Assembly (NCBI RefSeq): GCF_000472705.1
Contig: NZ_KI421454.1
Coordinates: forward strand, 333,227 to 397,226
Direction of reading: 5' to 3'
Source: Mesorhizobium erdmanii USDA 3471
GTDB lineage: Bacteria > Pseudomonadota > Alphaproteobacteria > Rhizobiales > Rhizobiaceae
Length of the DNA: 64,000 bases
Of this stretch, positions 45,226 to 54,540 are shown in pieces (position 1 is the first letter of the stretch; every line of letters starts with the position of its first letter). The position numbers and the translations under genes are program-made. The notes under the pieces were generated by a model, which saw only the letters and a program-made list of their open reading frames with translations, had not been told where the DNA came from and made no database searches.

Positions 45226-45490
45226 GACCATCAATCGTCTCGCGTTCTTATGCGGTCAGCCACTCAATATTGCAGCATCTCCAGCAAAGGCCGTGCCAGC
45301 GCGCTTAGCCGCAGCAACTGCACGAGTAGGCTTCGAGAAACCTCACGCCCAAGGCGGCCGGTGGTTTTGGACCAGACATGTTTTTGTCGCTGTCAGCTTT
45401 TGGACATGCATTTCAGACGCTTGAGGACAGACTTGGCTGTCTCCCCTGCGGTAATGTTGGCGTCGGCTCATCATCTAGCATCATTTCGGC
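45223..45490 (+). repeat. Dispersed repeat copy B (pairs with 36922-37200)
   Basis: Same orientation as copy A. The best conserved parts are the GTCAGCTTTTGGACA block and the last 60 bp. Both copies lie outside recognised genes. Confidence 0.7.
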
Positions 45491-46161
45491 GCCGGCTGTG
45501 TGCGCGGAAGATCTACACGACCTGACCGCCGCGTGCAGCGACTGCCTGCCGGCTCATAGCTGATCTTTTCTCCTGAAGCCGGCGATGGGCCAGGCCGTCG
45601 AGTGCGTGCTGCCGGATGCTGCGTATGCTGTTTGGCTAGACGGCGGATACCGCGTCACCTCCATATTTTCGCGACAGAGGTTTGGTGGCGCCGCAGGCCT
45701 TCTTGCTACATCACCGCAGTGCTCGGGAATTCGTATCTGATCCGCGTGAGGCGAAGACCTTCTCTCTCGACTGGCTCGCCGAGGCCGTCTGTCCTGCGGG
45801 CACCGAACGATTTCTCATTTGGCATGGCGCATGCGCGTCGATCCGCAAACCCCCGTCATGAGGACAAATCGGAGCTGGCCGCCACTCCACCTCCTCCTAC
45901 CACGAGGGCAGACGGGAAGCAGCGCCTTCAAATGAGGAACAAAATCACTTTACCTCGAATCTTGCCTCTCGATCACATCCGGAGCCATGGAACCGCGTCC
46001 GCGACCATCGCCTCGCGCTCCAAGGCAATTGCCAGCGCAAATGGCTACGCGCGATTACGCCATGCATCCCTTGCGAGGCTACGACAGCACCTCGGAGAGC
46101 CTCGCCGCCATCATGCAGACCGATCTAAGCCCACCTGATCCAGCACAAAGGAATTTCAAAC
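45491..46161. other. Unassigned segment upstream of acetoacetate decarboxylase
   Basis: A long plus-strand frame (45602-46138) is Arg-rich and unlike known proteins. It should hold the promoter for the downstream gene. Confidence 0.3.
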
Positions 46162-46899
46162 ATGCACCAAGATACCGTCCGTGGGAAAGCTTTCGCCATG
46201 CACAGCCCGGCCTACCCGGCCGGCCCATATCGCTTCCGCAACCGGGAGTATCTGATCATCACATATCGCACCGATCCGCAGAAACTGCGCGACCTTGTGC
46301 CGGAGCCGCTTCAGGTGTGCGAGCCTATGGTCAAGTTCGAGTTCATTCGCATGCCGGACTCGACGGGCTTCGGCGACTACACGGAAGGCGGACAGGTCAT
46401 CCCTGTCTCCTTCTGTGGCCGCAGGGGGAGCTATACCCACTGCATGTTTCTCGACGACCATCCGCCGATAGCGGGCGGACGCGAGTTGTGGGGCTTTCCC
46501 AAGAAGCTCGCTAGCCCAACGCTCCGAACGGAGACGGATACCCTTGTTGGCACGCTGGACTACGGGCCGGTCCGCGTCGCGACGGGTACCATGGGCTACA
46601 AGCACCGAGCCGCCGACCTCGCGAGCGTGAGGGCCTCGCTCGCTGAACCGAATTTCCTCCTCAAAATTATCCCGCATGTCGACGGCACGCCGCGCATCTG
46701 TGAGCTCGTGGAATATCATCTAGAGGACGTCCATTTGAGGGGCGCCTGGACCGGCCCGGCAGCCCTGAACCTCTGGTCGCATGCGCTTGCCCCCGTCGCC
46801 GAACTGCCGGTGCTGGAAGTAGTCTCGGCAGTACACCTCGTCGCAGATCTCACGCTCGCGCTCGGGAAGGTCGTCCACGACTATCTCGCGGAAGCCTAG
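46162..46899 (+). CDS. Acetoacetate decarboxylase family protein
   Basis: A 245-aa ADC-fold enzyme. The Schiff-base lysine pair is in GRELWGFPKKLASP (Lys114/Lys115), as in clostridial ADC (FPKK), and Glu in FEFIRMPDSTGFGDYTE supports the active site. It is the length of true acetoacetate decarboxylases, which convert acetoacetate to acetone and CO2; some relatives act on other oxo acids. AAGGA precedes the ATG at 46162. It is followed 24 bp later by a small hypothetical gene and is probably co-transcribed with it. Why it lies in a symbiotic region is unclear; polyhydroxybutyrate or acetoacetate metabolism in nodules is a guess. Confidence 0.9.
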   Translation: MHQDTVRGKAFAMHSPAYPAGPYRFRNREYLIITYRTDPQKLRDLVPEPLQVCEPMVKFEFIRMPDSTGFGDYTEGGQVIPVSFCGRRGSYTHCMFLDDHPPIAGGRELWGFPKKLASPTLRTETDTLVGTLDYGPVRVATGTMGYKHRAADLASVRASLAEPNFLLKIIPHVDGTPRICELVEYHLEDVHLRGAWTGPAALNLWSHALAPVAELPVLEVVSAVHLVADLTLALGKVVHDYLAEA

Positions 46900-46923
46900 C
46901 CTCGCCATCGGAAAGGGAGAACC

Positions 46924-47325
46924 ATGAACTTTTACTGTGATATCTCATTGAACCAACGCGATGGGGAGCTGGTGGACGGCTTCTCGACAAGGAACGCCAC
47001 TGACAATCTCATACAACGTCTTTCCAGCTACCTAGGCTTAGAGGACATTCCGCCGCTTTGCAGCGAGTGCAGGCGCCTCGCGAGTAAGAGCGATTGCCCT
47101 TGCCCATCCTCCCTGCTTTTGGTGCAACATATGCTCGCTGCCGTTTACCAGCGGCTTGACGCCATTGACTGCCTCTCAGAGCAAGGCGCCATAAGACTGA
47201 AGGCTTTTACCGATTATCTGGCGGCGGTCGTTCGAATAGCTTCAGAGAGCGGCGACGCGGCACCCTGGATCGATCTAGCAACCCGGTTTAGCGCTCTTTT
47301 CGATCCCGACGAGGTTGCCCATTGA
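46924..47325 (+). CDS. Hypothetical protein, 133 aa
   Basis: It starts at ATG 46924 with GGGAGAACC upstream and lies 24 bp after the decarboxylase gene. It looks real by its ribosome binding site and composition. A CSECRRLASKSDCPCP cluster (four Cys, about 46-61) could bind metal. No family is recognised. The remainder is helical with Leu/Ala-rich stretches. Confidence 0.6.
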   Translation: MNFYCDISLNQRDGELVDGFSTRNATDNLIQRLSSYLGLEDIPPLCSECRRLASKSDCPCPSSLLLVQHMLAAVYQRLDAIDCLSEQGAIRLKAFTDYLAAVVRIASESGDAAPWIDLATRFSALFDPDEVAH

Positions 47326-47901
47326 TCTCGTGCTTATCGCTTTTTCGTGGAACGAGCAGCCTCGTCGGCAGATGCGTCATCGATCGCCAGCGGCGTGCCG
47401 GCGCATATGCGAGCGTAAAAGCGCCGAGCAGCCGGTGATGTATCTCGAACGTGACGACGCCGATTGGCGCGATGCGCGTTGGCTGGGGGCTCTCGTGCCC
47501 AAGCATGGGGGTGCGTTCCCATTCCGCGGCATCGTACTCGCGATCCCGGTCTGTGCCGTGCTCAAGCAAACGAGCGAGCCGCCCCAGGTTGCGGATTTAG
47601 ACAATCGTTGATGGAGTTGGCTGGCGAATTGGCGCGTTCGGCCATCGGTTGGAAGACCGGCTTGAGGGGGGCCAACGAAACGGAATTGGCGAAGCCACGC
47701 TGGAGTATGCCTTCACTGGGGTCGCGTCCCTGCACGGGCTGTAGCGCAGCGTTCGCGAAGCCGCTCGCGAGCGCGCCCTCATAGCGCTGAGCGGGTGAGC
47801 GGCTTCGGGGCGGGCGCAGAGGCTGGGTAGACGGGCCGGACTCACCTCACCCGGTCCAGCCACGACATGCATCGCCAAAGGCAACGACCCCGCTGACCGC
47901 G
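47326..47901. other. Unassigned segment
   Basis: Several overlapping short frames, none recognised. The stretch 47835-47880 resembles part of the oxidase pseudogene at 41130-41180. Confidence 0.3.
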
Positions 47902-47999
47902 CCCGCAAGGGGGGAGATTGGCCGTCATCGCTGCCTTCGCCAATCTCCAAGGCTAGAAGTTTGGAGCCGCCAGGGAAGCTGCCGCTCCCCCCTTGCGGG
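47902..47999. repeat. Inverted repeat, rhizobial intergenic-type element
   Basis: CCCGCAAGGGGGGAG (47902-47916) is the exact reverse complement of CTCCCCCCTTGCGGG (47985-47999). The flanking GAGATTGGC and GAGATGGCC extend the symmetry. Such palindromes are common dispersed repeats in Mesorhizobium genomes. Confidence 0.6.
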
Positions 48000-48042
48000 G
48001 GAGATGGCCGGCAGGCCAGAGAGGGGGGCTGTCCCGCCAGCG

Positions 48043-48700
48043 TTAGATCACATTCAATTCCCTGAACGCCCGCCCTTCAGCGACACGGCTGTACCCAAAC
48101 GCCGAGCAGTCCACCGTGCGGTAGCCGCCGTGCACGATCAGCTCGGCCAGCGCCTTGCCGACCGCCGGCGCCTGCTGCAGGCCGTGGCCGGAAAAACCAT
48201 TGGCGAAGAGGAAATTCTTAACCTGCGGATGCGGGCCGATCACCGCGTTCTGGTCGAGCGTGTTGTAGTCGTAATGGCCGGCCCAGGCGCGTGTGGGGTT
48301 GATCGCCTCGAAGGCGGGAATGCGGGTCGCCAGCACCGGCCAGATCACCTCTTCGAACAGCGGCCAGTCGACCTCGAAATCGGTGGGGTCGGCCGGGCCG
48401 TCGCCTTCTTCCGGTTCGGCGCCGCCAGTGAGATAGACCGAGCCTTCCGGCCTGACATAGATGCCGGAGGGATCAACCAGAAGCGGCATGTCGGCATATT
48501 TCTCGCGCGCCTCGAAGACGAAGACGTTGCGCTTGCGCGGCTCGACCGGAAACACCAGCCCCGCCATGGCAGCCACCGTGCCGGCATTCGGCCCGGCTGA
48601 GATGACGACGATGCCGACTTCCAGCCTGTCGCCATTGTCGAGGCTGACACTGGTCACGCTCTGGCCGTTCCACCTCCGCCTTGCGCATGACTGGAGAGAT
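48043..48700 (-). pseudogene. FAD-dependent amino-acid oxidase, C-terminal part only
   Basis: It reads SVTSVSLDNGDRLEVGIVVI, SAGPNAGTVAAMAGL, VDPSGIYVRPEGSVYLTGG, AGHYDYNTLDQNAVIGPHP and ANGFSGHGLQQAPAVGKALA, the C-terminal two thirds of a DAO/glycine-oxidase family flavoprotein. The N-terminal FAD Rossmann motif is missing; the frame upstream of about 48700 is unrelated. GC and codon use are high and regular, so it was probably truncated recently. It is not the missing half of the decayed oxidase at 40697 as far as can be judged. Confidence 0.75.
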
Positions 48701-48841
48701 TTCCGGAGGGCGTCGCCTCCCGAGCAATGCTTTTCATGTTCGTTTCTCTTCGTAAGATCGATTATTTCGATGGAGCCCATCTACGTATGAATGCAGGCGT
48801 CACAGTAGAGTTTGAACAGCATCGGTGCGGGTCCGCAACCG

Positions 48842-49729
48842 TCATCGAGCCAAAAACAGGGGCAATGTCGGCTTTTCAAAGATCCATCTGGTCACACCGC
48901 CAAAGAGCCGCTCACGCAGCCGGCGGCTGCCATAGGCGCCCATGACTATCATGTCGGCAGAAATGTCGATTGCGTGCTGCGCAAGCACCGTGGCCGCCGA
49001 TTTGCCGGCACTTGGCAGGAGGTCAACCGACACCCGAGCACCGTGCCGAGTGAGATAGGCAGCGATGTCGGCTCCAGGCTCCGCGCCGTTCCCGTTGTAG
49101 TTGGCCTTCGGATCGACCAGGGCGACACGAACTTCCTCAGCAACGCATAGGAGGCCCAGCGCTTCTCGAACCGCACGGGACGCCTCGACTCGCGAATCCC
49201 AACCGACCAGGACGCGCCGTGGCCACAGCGTCGCCTCAGCCCCCTTCGGCACAACGAGCACCGGCTTTCCCGTATCGAACAAGCAGCCATTGACCACAGG
49301 AGGTCCGAGATTCTCGTCGTTGAGGAGCCCTGGTCCAACAATCGTGAGGTCGGCGCAGAGCGCCCGCTGTCGTGCCACTTCACCGAGGCTGGCCGGATCG
49401 TAATAGTCGGTGTCAACGTCATAGGCGAGCGACATAGCTTCCAGCAGTTTCTGGATATCTCTGGAGTGTTTTTCCAGTCTGACCGCGTCCTGTGTAAATC
49501 GATCGATTTGCCGAAACCGATCGTTCAATCTGGCAATTGCCTGTCCACGTCCTGCCGGCCACTCGGGGACACCATCTCCGATCCGCCGATGCGACATAAG
49601 GAGCATCGGAGCGGGTATAATCAGTACGGAAAGGTGTGCGCCGATTTCCGCACACAAGCCGGCAGCAGTTCTGACGTCCTGATCGGAATGGTCAGCGCCG
49701 GTCAAACAGAGTACCGTTTTAAAGCCCAT
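48842..49729 (-). CDS. Universal stress protein, two Usp domains
   Basis: A 295-aa tandem Usp protein. The N-terminal domain begins FKTVLCLTGADHSDQDV. The second domain holds VLVGWDSRVEASRAVREAL and the nucleotide-binding loop MGAYGSRRLRERLFGG, where GxxG-x9-G(S/T) is the ATP motif. Such proteins are often induced in low oxygen. AGGAAA precedes the ATG at 49729. It lies downstream of the response regulator gene on the same strand, 98 bp after its stop, and both follow the nif operon. Confidence 0.9.
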   Translation of the reverse strand: MGFKTVLCLTGADHSDQDVRTAAGLCAEIGAHLSVLIIPAPMLLMSHRRIGDGVPEWPAGRGQAIARLNDRFRQIDRFTQDAVRLEKHSRDIQKLLEAMSLAYDVDTDYYDPASLGEVARQRALCADLTIVGPGLLNDENLGPPVVNGCLFDTGKPVLVVPKGAEATLWPRRVLVGWDSRVEASRAVREALGLLCVAEEVRVALVDPKANYNGNGAEPGADIAAYLTRHGARVSVDLLPSAGKSAATVLAQHAIDISADMIVMGAYGSRRLRERLFGGVTRWIFEKPTLPLFLAR

Positions 49730-49827
49730 TTTCCTGTTTCTTCCTGAGTATCCGTTGAGGGCGTTTCAGGCCGCAAGACCGGCTCACAGCGCGAGGAAAG
49801 GGAGTGGCACCACACTCGGCACTCAAT

Positions 49828-50532
49828 TCAGCCGTCCAGCTTCTCGAGCGAGTAGCCGGCCGACCTGACGGTACGGATGACGATACCCGTCGAGGCCGCC
49901 TCCAGAGCCCTTCTGAGCCGACTGATGTGGACGTCGACTGTGCGTACACCGACATGGATATTGGCCGGCCAGGCCCCGCCGATCAGCTCGTCCCTACTGA
50001 AGACCTTGCCGGGCGCCTCGAGCAAATGCCGCAGCACGTTGAACTCGATCGGTCCGAGATGGATGTCATGGCCATTGCCGCAAACCCGGTGGGCATCGAG
50101 CTTCATCTCAAGGCTGCCATAGGAAAGCCAGCTGTTGTTTTCAATCGCGTTTGAACCCGGCTTCGGCAGCGCCAGCCTCGTCCGCAGACAATCGAGCAGC
50201 TTGGCCGGCGCCACAGGCCGCACAAAGCTCTCGTCAATGCCGGCCTTCAACAGATCGAGGTGCTGGTTCTCGGCGCCGGGCGCGATCAGGGCAATGATGG
50301 GCAGGCCGCCGGTTCGGGGCTCCCGCTTGAGCCGGGCGCAGATTGCGGACCCGGTAAGGCTCGTTGAACCGCAGTCCAGCACCACGGCCTGGAAGTCGCG
50401 ATCGTCGGCCATTGCAAGTGCTTCCTTCGCGCCGCCTGCCGGCTCACTGACGAACCCGTCCACCTCCAGTATGTGGCTGAGGAACAGATAGAACTCCGCA
50501 TCTTGCGAACAGATCAGGACGCGTGGCTTCAT
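49828..50532 (-). CDS. OmpR/PhoB-family response regulator
   Basis: A 234-aa regulator with a receiver domain (1-120; phospho-acceptor Asp53 in VVLDCGS) and a winged-helix DNA-binding domain (about 135-232; EFNVLRHLLEAPGKVFSRDEL, then VRTVDVHISRLRRAL). The conserved Lys of the KP switch is Arg here (FVRPVAP), so phosphorylation behaviour may differ. The start is the ATG at 50532. The frame stays open upstream through the truncated DUF683 start at 50613, creating an apparent fusion (MSGLEEP) that is a rearrangement junction and not the native N-terminus. No partner kinase gene is nearby. Confidence 0.85.
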   Translation of the reverse strand: MKPRVLICSQDAEFYLFLSHILEVDGFVSEPAGGAKEALAMADDRDFQAVVLDCGSTSLTGSAICARLKREPRTGGLPIIALIAPGAENQHLDLLKAGIDESFVRPVAPAKLLDCLRTRLALPKPGSNAIENNSWLSYGSLEMKLDAHRVCGNGHDIHLGPIEFNVLRHLLEAPGKVFSRDELIGGAWPANIHVGVRTVDVHISRLRRALEAASTGIVIRTVRSAGYSLEKLDG

Positions 50533-50593
50533 CAGCGCTACCCCGAGAACCAAATTGGCCTCGACCGCATCGGCCGCGTGGGCTGGCCATCGC

Positions 50594-50613
50594 GGCTCCT
50601 CAAGGCCTGACAT
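50594..50613 (-). pseudogene. Truncated start of a DUF683 gene at a rearrangement junction
   Basis: After the DUF269 stop, the minus strand keeps the same spacer and ribosome binding site as the intact locus at 35990-36020 (CGATTTTCGAG, AGGATCATGTCA), with MSGLEE matching MSNLDE. Similarity ends at about 50594, where response-regulator upstream sequence begins. Confidence 0.75.
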
Positions 50614-50637
50614 GATCCTCTTGCTCGAAAATCGGTT

Positions 50638-51117
50638 TCATGCCCGTGCCACCTCGGGATAGGCGTCGATGGCTGCGATGGCATCGTCGACCAGTTTCGT
50701 ACCGGCCGCGGCGAGTTTGCAGAACGTCTCGAAGCCGAATCGATGGACGTCGCGCACGGTCTTGGACAGAACGACCAGCCGCCCGGCGGTGAAAAGCACG
50801 CGCCCGAACCCCTCATGGCTCATTTCGATCATCGGCGATGCCATCAGGCCGGAGCGCTCCTCGATCGCAAGGGCGACGGCAGTGTAAAACTTGTCGAGCC
50901 TCCACAGCACGTCCGGATCGGGATCGCCGATGATCGGAATCGTACGCCGCTGTTCCTTGCTGACGATGAAGTCCGCCAGCAACTCGGCGTCCGCTTTGCC
51001 GTCCCAGGACCCGTGGGAATCTTGAGCAAGGATCAGCCGCACGAGGCACTTGACGAACGGGCTGGCAAGGGCCGCCTCGTCATCGTTGACAGCATGGCTG
51101 ATCGCGACTTCAAACAT
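50638..51117 (-). CDS. NifX-associated nitrogen fixation protein (DUF269)
   Basis: A 159-aa protein of the DUF269/NifX-associated family, present in most nif operons between nifX and DUF683; precise role unknown, probably in cofactor handling. Typical stretches are SPFVKCLVRLILAQDSHGSW, GDPDPDVLWRLDKFYTA, and VLFTAGRLVVLSKTVRD. The ATG at 51117 is chosen from the family start MFEVAISH; GAGGAAAGAG precedes it. It is the last intact gene of the main nif operon here, 17 bp after nifX. Confidence 0.93.
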   Translation of the reverse strand: MFEVAISHAVNDDEAALASPFVKCLVRLILAQDSHGSWDGKADAELLADFIVSKEQRRTIPIIGDPDPDVLWRLDKFYTAVALAIEERSGLMASPMIEMSHEGFGRVLFTAGRLVVLSKTVRDVHRFGFETFCKLAAAGTKLVDDAIAAIDAYPEVARA

Positions 51118-51134
51118 TTTGCTCTTTCCTCGTT

Positions 51135-51632
51135 TCAGTCCTCGTCCTCGAAGGAGGGTTTCTTTTCGGCGACACCGGCTTCGGCCAGCACCTTGCGCAG
51201 CCAGGGCGGAGGACAGGTTCTCAGCATCATCTGCGTGCGCAACAGCACCTCTTGGATGGTTTGTGGCTGCGGCACCTTGATTGGATGGATTTTTGCCGAA
51301 ATAACCTTGGCTGCCGAAGGCCCGCCAATGGCCAGACAAAACAGCAGGTGGCATCCCTTCAGCGCCTCCACCTTCGGCGTGATGCGGTCATCGCCCTCGG
51401 TCCGACGCTTCCCGCTCTCATCGGAAACGTCATCGAAGGCCAGGGCTTCCACGAGATGCCACTCCTCGCGCGTCACGTCGTAGACAGCAAAGCGCTTGGC
51501 CGACCCGAAATGGGCATTGAGACCCTTCATGTCTTGCGTGGCGATGGCTACGCGCAATGCGCCTGCTCGTCGTTCAGGCATCGGTGCGTGAACCTCGTCA
51601 GTGACGAGTGAGAGGCGACGAACGGAGCTCAT
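51135..51632 (-). CDS. nifX: FeMo-cofactor carrier protein NifX
   Basis: A 165-aa NifX that binds NifB-co/VK cluster and passes it to NifEN. The dinitrogenase iron-molybdenum cofactor domain reads RVAIATQDMKGLNAHFGSAKRF-like (about 25-45; the segment AHFGSAKRFAVYDV is typical), then LLFCLAIGGPSAAKVI and the nif-specific end PPPWLRKVLAEAG. The ATG at 51632 lies 35 bp inside the end of nifN, so the two genes overlap. Confidence 0.93.
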   Translation of the reverse strand: MSSVRRLSLVTDEVHAPMPERRAGALRVAIATQDMKGLNAHFGSAKRFAVYDVTREEWHLVEALAFDDVSDESGKRRTEGDDRITPKVEALKGCHLLFCLAIGGPSAAKVISAKIHPIKVPQPQTIQEVLLRTQMMLRTCPPPWLRKVLAEAGVAEKKPSFEDED

Positions 51633-52980
51633 CTGGCATTTCTCGATTACGGAATGGGTCAAGCGCCTCAGGTGTCGGCGCGCGCTGGTTGGCCTGGAAG
51701 ATATTGGCAACATCGAAGATCAGGTCGCGGGTCCCCCGGTACAGGATTGTGAGCTTATGCTGGCTGCCCAGCCGGTCAAAGATTGGGAAGCCGACGCGCA
51801 TGAGCGGAATCCCAAGGCGTTGCGACGCCTGGCGACCGTGGGAATGTGCTACGAGAAGATCCGCGCCCGCTGCATGAGCTTCCAAATCGCCGAGATCGCC
51901 GATCTGAACCCACTCCGCCGGTACTTTTTGCAGAATCTTCGACATATCGGTCGTCGTGACCGCCGCCGCGATGTCGCAGCCCATGTCGGTGAAGAAGGTT
52001 GCGAGTTGATAGAGTTGGTCTGGTTCAGCCGCGATCGCAATTTTCTTGCCTCCGAAATGGAAATGTCCGTCGAGCAACGCATCCTGCAATTGCGCCCGAT
52101 GACGGCGCACCCGGGCCGGCACCGCCGCGCCCGAAACCGCCGATAGCAGCGAGACGAACCGGTCAACAGCCCTCAATCCGGTCAGCGACTGGAACACCGC
52201 GTAAGGCACGCCGGTCAACCCGTGCAGCGTTTTCGCCGGGTGGCGCATGTGCTCGCCGATGACGATGCATTGCGCCGCCGTGCCAAGCTCGCGGATTTCC
52301 TCGACGCTGGTGCCGCCATAGGTAGTGGTTACCCAGCGGTCAGGAACCGTGCCATCGAGTGAGCCGGAGACGTCCGGCAGGATAACCGGCTTGAGCCCAA
52401 AACTTTCAACCATGTCACGCAAATGCTCGACGTCAGCGACAGTGAGGTTGCATCCGGGCAGGATCGCGATCTTCTTCGGCTGCCGGGTCCGTGCGCCCGA
52501 CCGTGTAATCCCTTCGATCATCGCCGCGACAGCCTTGGCCCAGCCTTCTTCGATAGCGCCGCCGAAATCAGGCGTGTTGGCCAGCACAACCTCCGTACCC
52601 GCGAGCTCTTCCGCATGCTTCAGCTTGACGTTGGCGATATCACTCGCGCAGTCTTCGCCACGGGTCTCCACCAGCGCGGTCGTGCTCACTCCTATCAGCT
52701 TTGGCTTAGTGCGGGTTTTGAGGTTGAGGATCGCCTCTTCCAGATGGTCCGCTCCGCCGAGTATGGTTGCCACCTCATCCATCGCCGTTGTCTGCAAGGG
52801 GATCGCTTCCTTGAAATGCCGCACGAAGAGCACGAGCGCGAAGCTGGTGCAGCCTTGGCCGCCGTGGAACAGGGGCATCGCACCCTCGACTCCAAGAAAA
52901 GCGAAGGCGGCACCCAGCGGCTGCGACGACTTCAGCGGGTTGACCGCCGCTGATTTGATTTTGCGAAGGATGCGGACCAT
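51598..52980 (-). CDS. nifN: Nitrogenase cofactor biosynthesis protein NifN
   Basis: A 460-aa scaffold subunit pairing with NifE in the NifE2N2 complex where NifB-co is matured to FeMo-co. It resembles NifK: NPLKSSQPLGAAFAFLGVEG (the first cluster Cys of NifK is Ser here, usual for NifN), FHGGQGCTSF (P-cluster-like Cys), VVLANTPDFGGAIEEGW, and CNLTVADVEHLRDM. Length is normal. It starts 9 bp after the nifE stop. Confidence 0.95.
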   Translation of the reverse strand: MVRILRKIKSAAVNPLKSSQPLGAAFAFLGVEGAMPLFHGGQGCTSFALVLFVRHFKEAIPLQTTAMDEVATILGGADHLEEAILNLKTRTKPKLIGVSTTALVETRGEDCASDIANVKLKHAEELAGTEVVLANTPDFGGAIEEGWAKAVAAMIEGITRSGARTRQPKKIAILPGCNLTVADVEHLRDMVESFGLKPVILPDVSGSLDGTVPDRWVTTTYGGTSVEEIRELGTAAQCIVIGEHMRHPAKTLHGLTGVPYAVFQSLTGLRAVDRFVSLLSAVSGAAVPARVRRHRAQLQDALLDGHFHFGGKKIAIAAEPDQLYQLATFFTDMGCDIAAAVTTTDMSKILQKVPAEWVQIGDLGDLEAHAAGADLLVAHSHGRQASQRLGIPLMRVGFPIFDRLGSQHKLTILYRGTRDLIFDVANIFQANQRAPTPEALDPFRNREMPDELRSSPLTRH

Positions 52981-52989
52981 CGGATTTCC

Positions 52990-54480
52990 TCAACGGTTGC
53001 CGAAGCGGTGAGCCGTCGCGCCAGCGAATTCATTGAAGGCGTTCACAGTCGCGGTCCCGTTCTTCGTGCTCGCCAGATCGTCCTCCCCGGCAGGCTGGCG
53101 ATCCCACGGCGCCGGCTCCCGCACCTGGTCCCAGATCGGGTTATGAATGGCGAGGTCGATCTGCCGGACAAGTTCCACCATGCCGTCATAGCCGGCATAA
53201 GGATGTTGGCGCTCCTGGTTGATATCGAGCCAGGGCGTCTTGGCCTTCAGGGCGATGAATTGCGTGCGCCCGCCCGACAGCATGATGTCGGCCTGGTGTT
53301 TTGAGAGCATGACGTAAAGATCGCGCGCTGCCATCTGCTCGAACATGTGGTTTTCGTCCTTGAGGATCCGTTTGATCCGCTCCTTGTCTTCGACTGTGGA
53401 TTTCTTGACCGAGGTGCCGACGATCTCCATGCCGATCTCCATCAGCGCGTGGACGACTGACCAGGACTTCACACCGCCTGTATTGAGAAGCACGCGCTTG
53501 CCTTGAAGCCGCCGGCGGTAGGCCTCGAGCTTCTTCCACGCAATCGCCTCCTGCTCGGCAATCAGCGTCTCTGTGCGATCGAGGATCTCCGCATCGGCGC
53601 CCTTCTTCACCAGCAGCTCAGCAATGTTGCGAAGTGCTTCGGAGGTATCGGTTATGCCGTAGAAGGAGCCCTCGAAGAACGGGATGTCCCAGCGCTCCTC
53701 CATCTTGCGGGCCAGATTGATGAGTGCGCTCGAGCACACCAGCATAGCCGCCCGGGCGCGGTGCGCGGATGCAACGTCGATGTAACGCGCATCGCCCGGA
53801 ATGCAGGCGCGCACCCGGATGCCAAGCCGATCAAGCAGCGGCTTCACCAGCCAGAATTCGCCGGAGAGGTTGAATTCGCCAAGGACGTTGATGTCGTAGG
53901 GCCCGGCCTCGTCGGGTTCCACCGTGCCGATGACATGATCGAGCAACGCTTCGGCGGCGAGTTTGTTGCCGAGGTTCTTGGAGCCGGCCAAGCCCGGCGC
54001 ATTGATCGGCACCACGGCCAAGCCGAATTTTTCGGCCGCGCGTTTGCACACGGCCTCGATGTCGTCGCCGATCAGCGCCGTCACGCAGGTCGAATAGACG
54101 AAGACTGCCGGCGGCGCATATGTTTCCTTGATCTCGCGGATCGCCCTGAACAGCTTCCGCTCGCCCTGCCCCATCACGACGTCGAGTTCGGTGAGATCGG
54201 TTGTAAAGCTTGTCCGCCACAGGGTTGGCCCGGACGAAGCTGCGCCTCTGTTGTCCCAGGAATTGCCCTCGCAGGCGAGCGGCGCATGGACCAGGTGCGC
54301 AACGTCGGTGATTGGCTGCAGGACGATCTTGGCGCCGTCAAAGGCGCAGCCGCCGGCTGCCGCCCCGGGGGTCAGCGGCTTCGAGCAGCCCTGCTTGCGC
54401 GCCTTGGCATCCTTGCCGCGGTTGTTATCGCAGGCGGGCTCGTCGAAAACGTCCTGGATCTTGGCACTGAGCGAGGTCAT
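52990..54480 (-). CDS. nifE: Nitrogenase cofactor biosynthesis protein NifE
   Basis: A 496-aa scaffold subunit, the NifD-like half of NifE2N2. Cluster ligands are in CAFDGAKIVLQPI, HAPLACEGNSWD and YSTCVTALIGDD. The C-terminal part includes RTQFIALKAKTPWLDINQER and the HPYAGYDG motif in place of the NifD FeMo-co His loop. An N-terminal Cys pair (PACDNNRGKDAK, RKQGCSKPLTPGAAAG) is typical. It lies 60 bp downstream of the nifK stop on the same transcript. Confidence 0.95.
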   Translation of the reverse strand: MTSLSAKIQDVFDEPACDNNRGKDAKARKQGCSKPLTPGAAAGGCAFDGAKIVLQPITDVAHLVHAPLACEGNSWDNRGAASSGPTLWRTSFTTDLTELDVVMGQGERKLFRAIREIKETYAPPAVFVYSTCVTALIGDDIEAVCKRAAEKFGLAVVPINAPGLAGSKNLGNKLAAEALLDHVIGTVEPDEAGPYDINVLGEFNLSGEFWLVKPLLDRLGIRVRACIPGDARYIDVASAHRARAAMLVCSSALINLARKMEERWDIPFFEGSFYGITDTSEALRNIAELLVKKGADAEILDRTETLIAEQEAIAWKKLEAYRRRLQGKRVLLNTGGVKSWSVVHALMEIGMEIVGTSVKKSTVEDKERIKRILKDENHMFEQMAARDLYVMLSKHQADIMLSGGRTQFIALKAKTPWLDINQERQHPYAGYDGMVELVRQIDLAIHNPIWDQVREPAPWDRQPAGEDDLASTKNGTATVNAFNEFAGATAHRFGNR

Positions 54481-54540
54481 TGCGTCAGTCTCCGAAGTCG
54501 ATTGGGCAATGGACGGCCTCGACGAAAAGCCGGCACGGGC

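Noticed and set aside
45602..46138. 178-codon plus-strand frame upstream of acetoacetate decarboxylase
   Set aside because: Arg/Ser/Pro-rich, no ribosome binding site, no recognised domain.
49828..50613. Fusion protein of DUF683 start and response regulator
   Set aside because: The in-frame join is a rearrangement scar; the receiver domain starts at the ATG at 50532.
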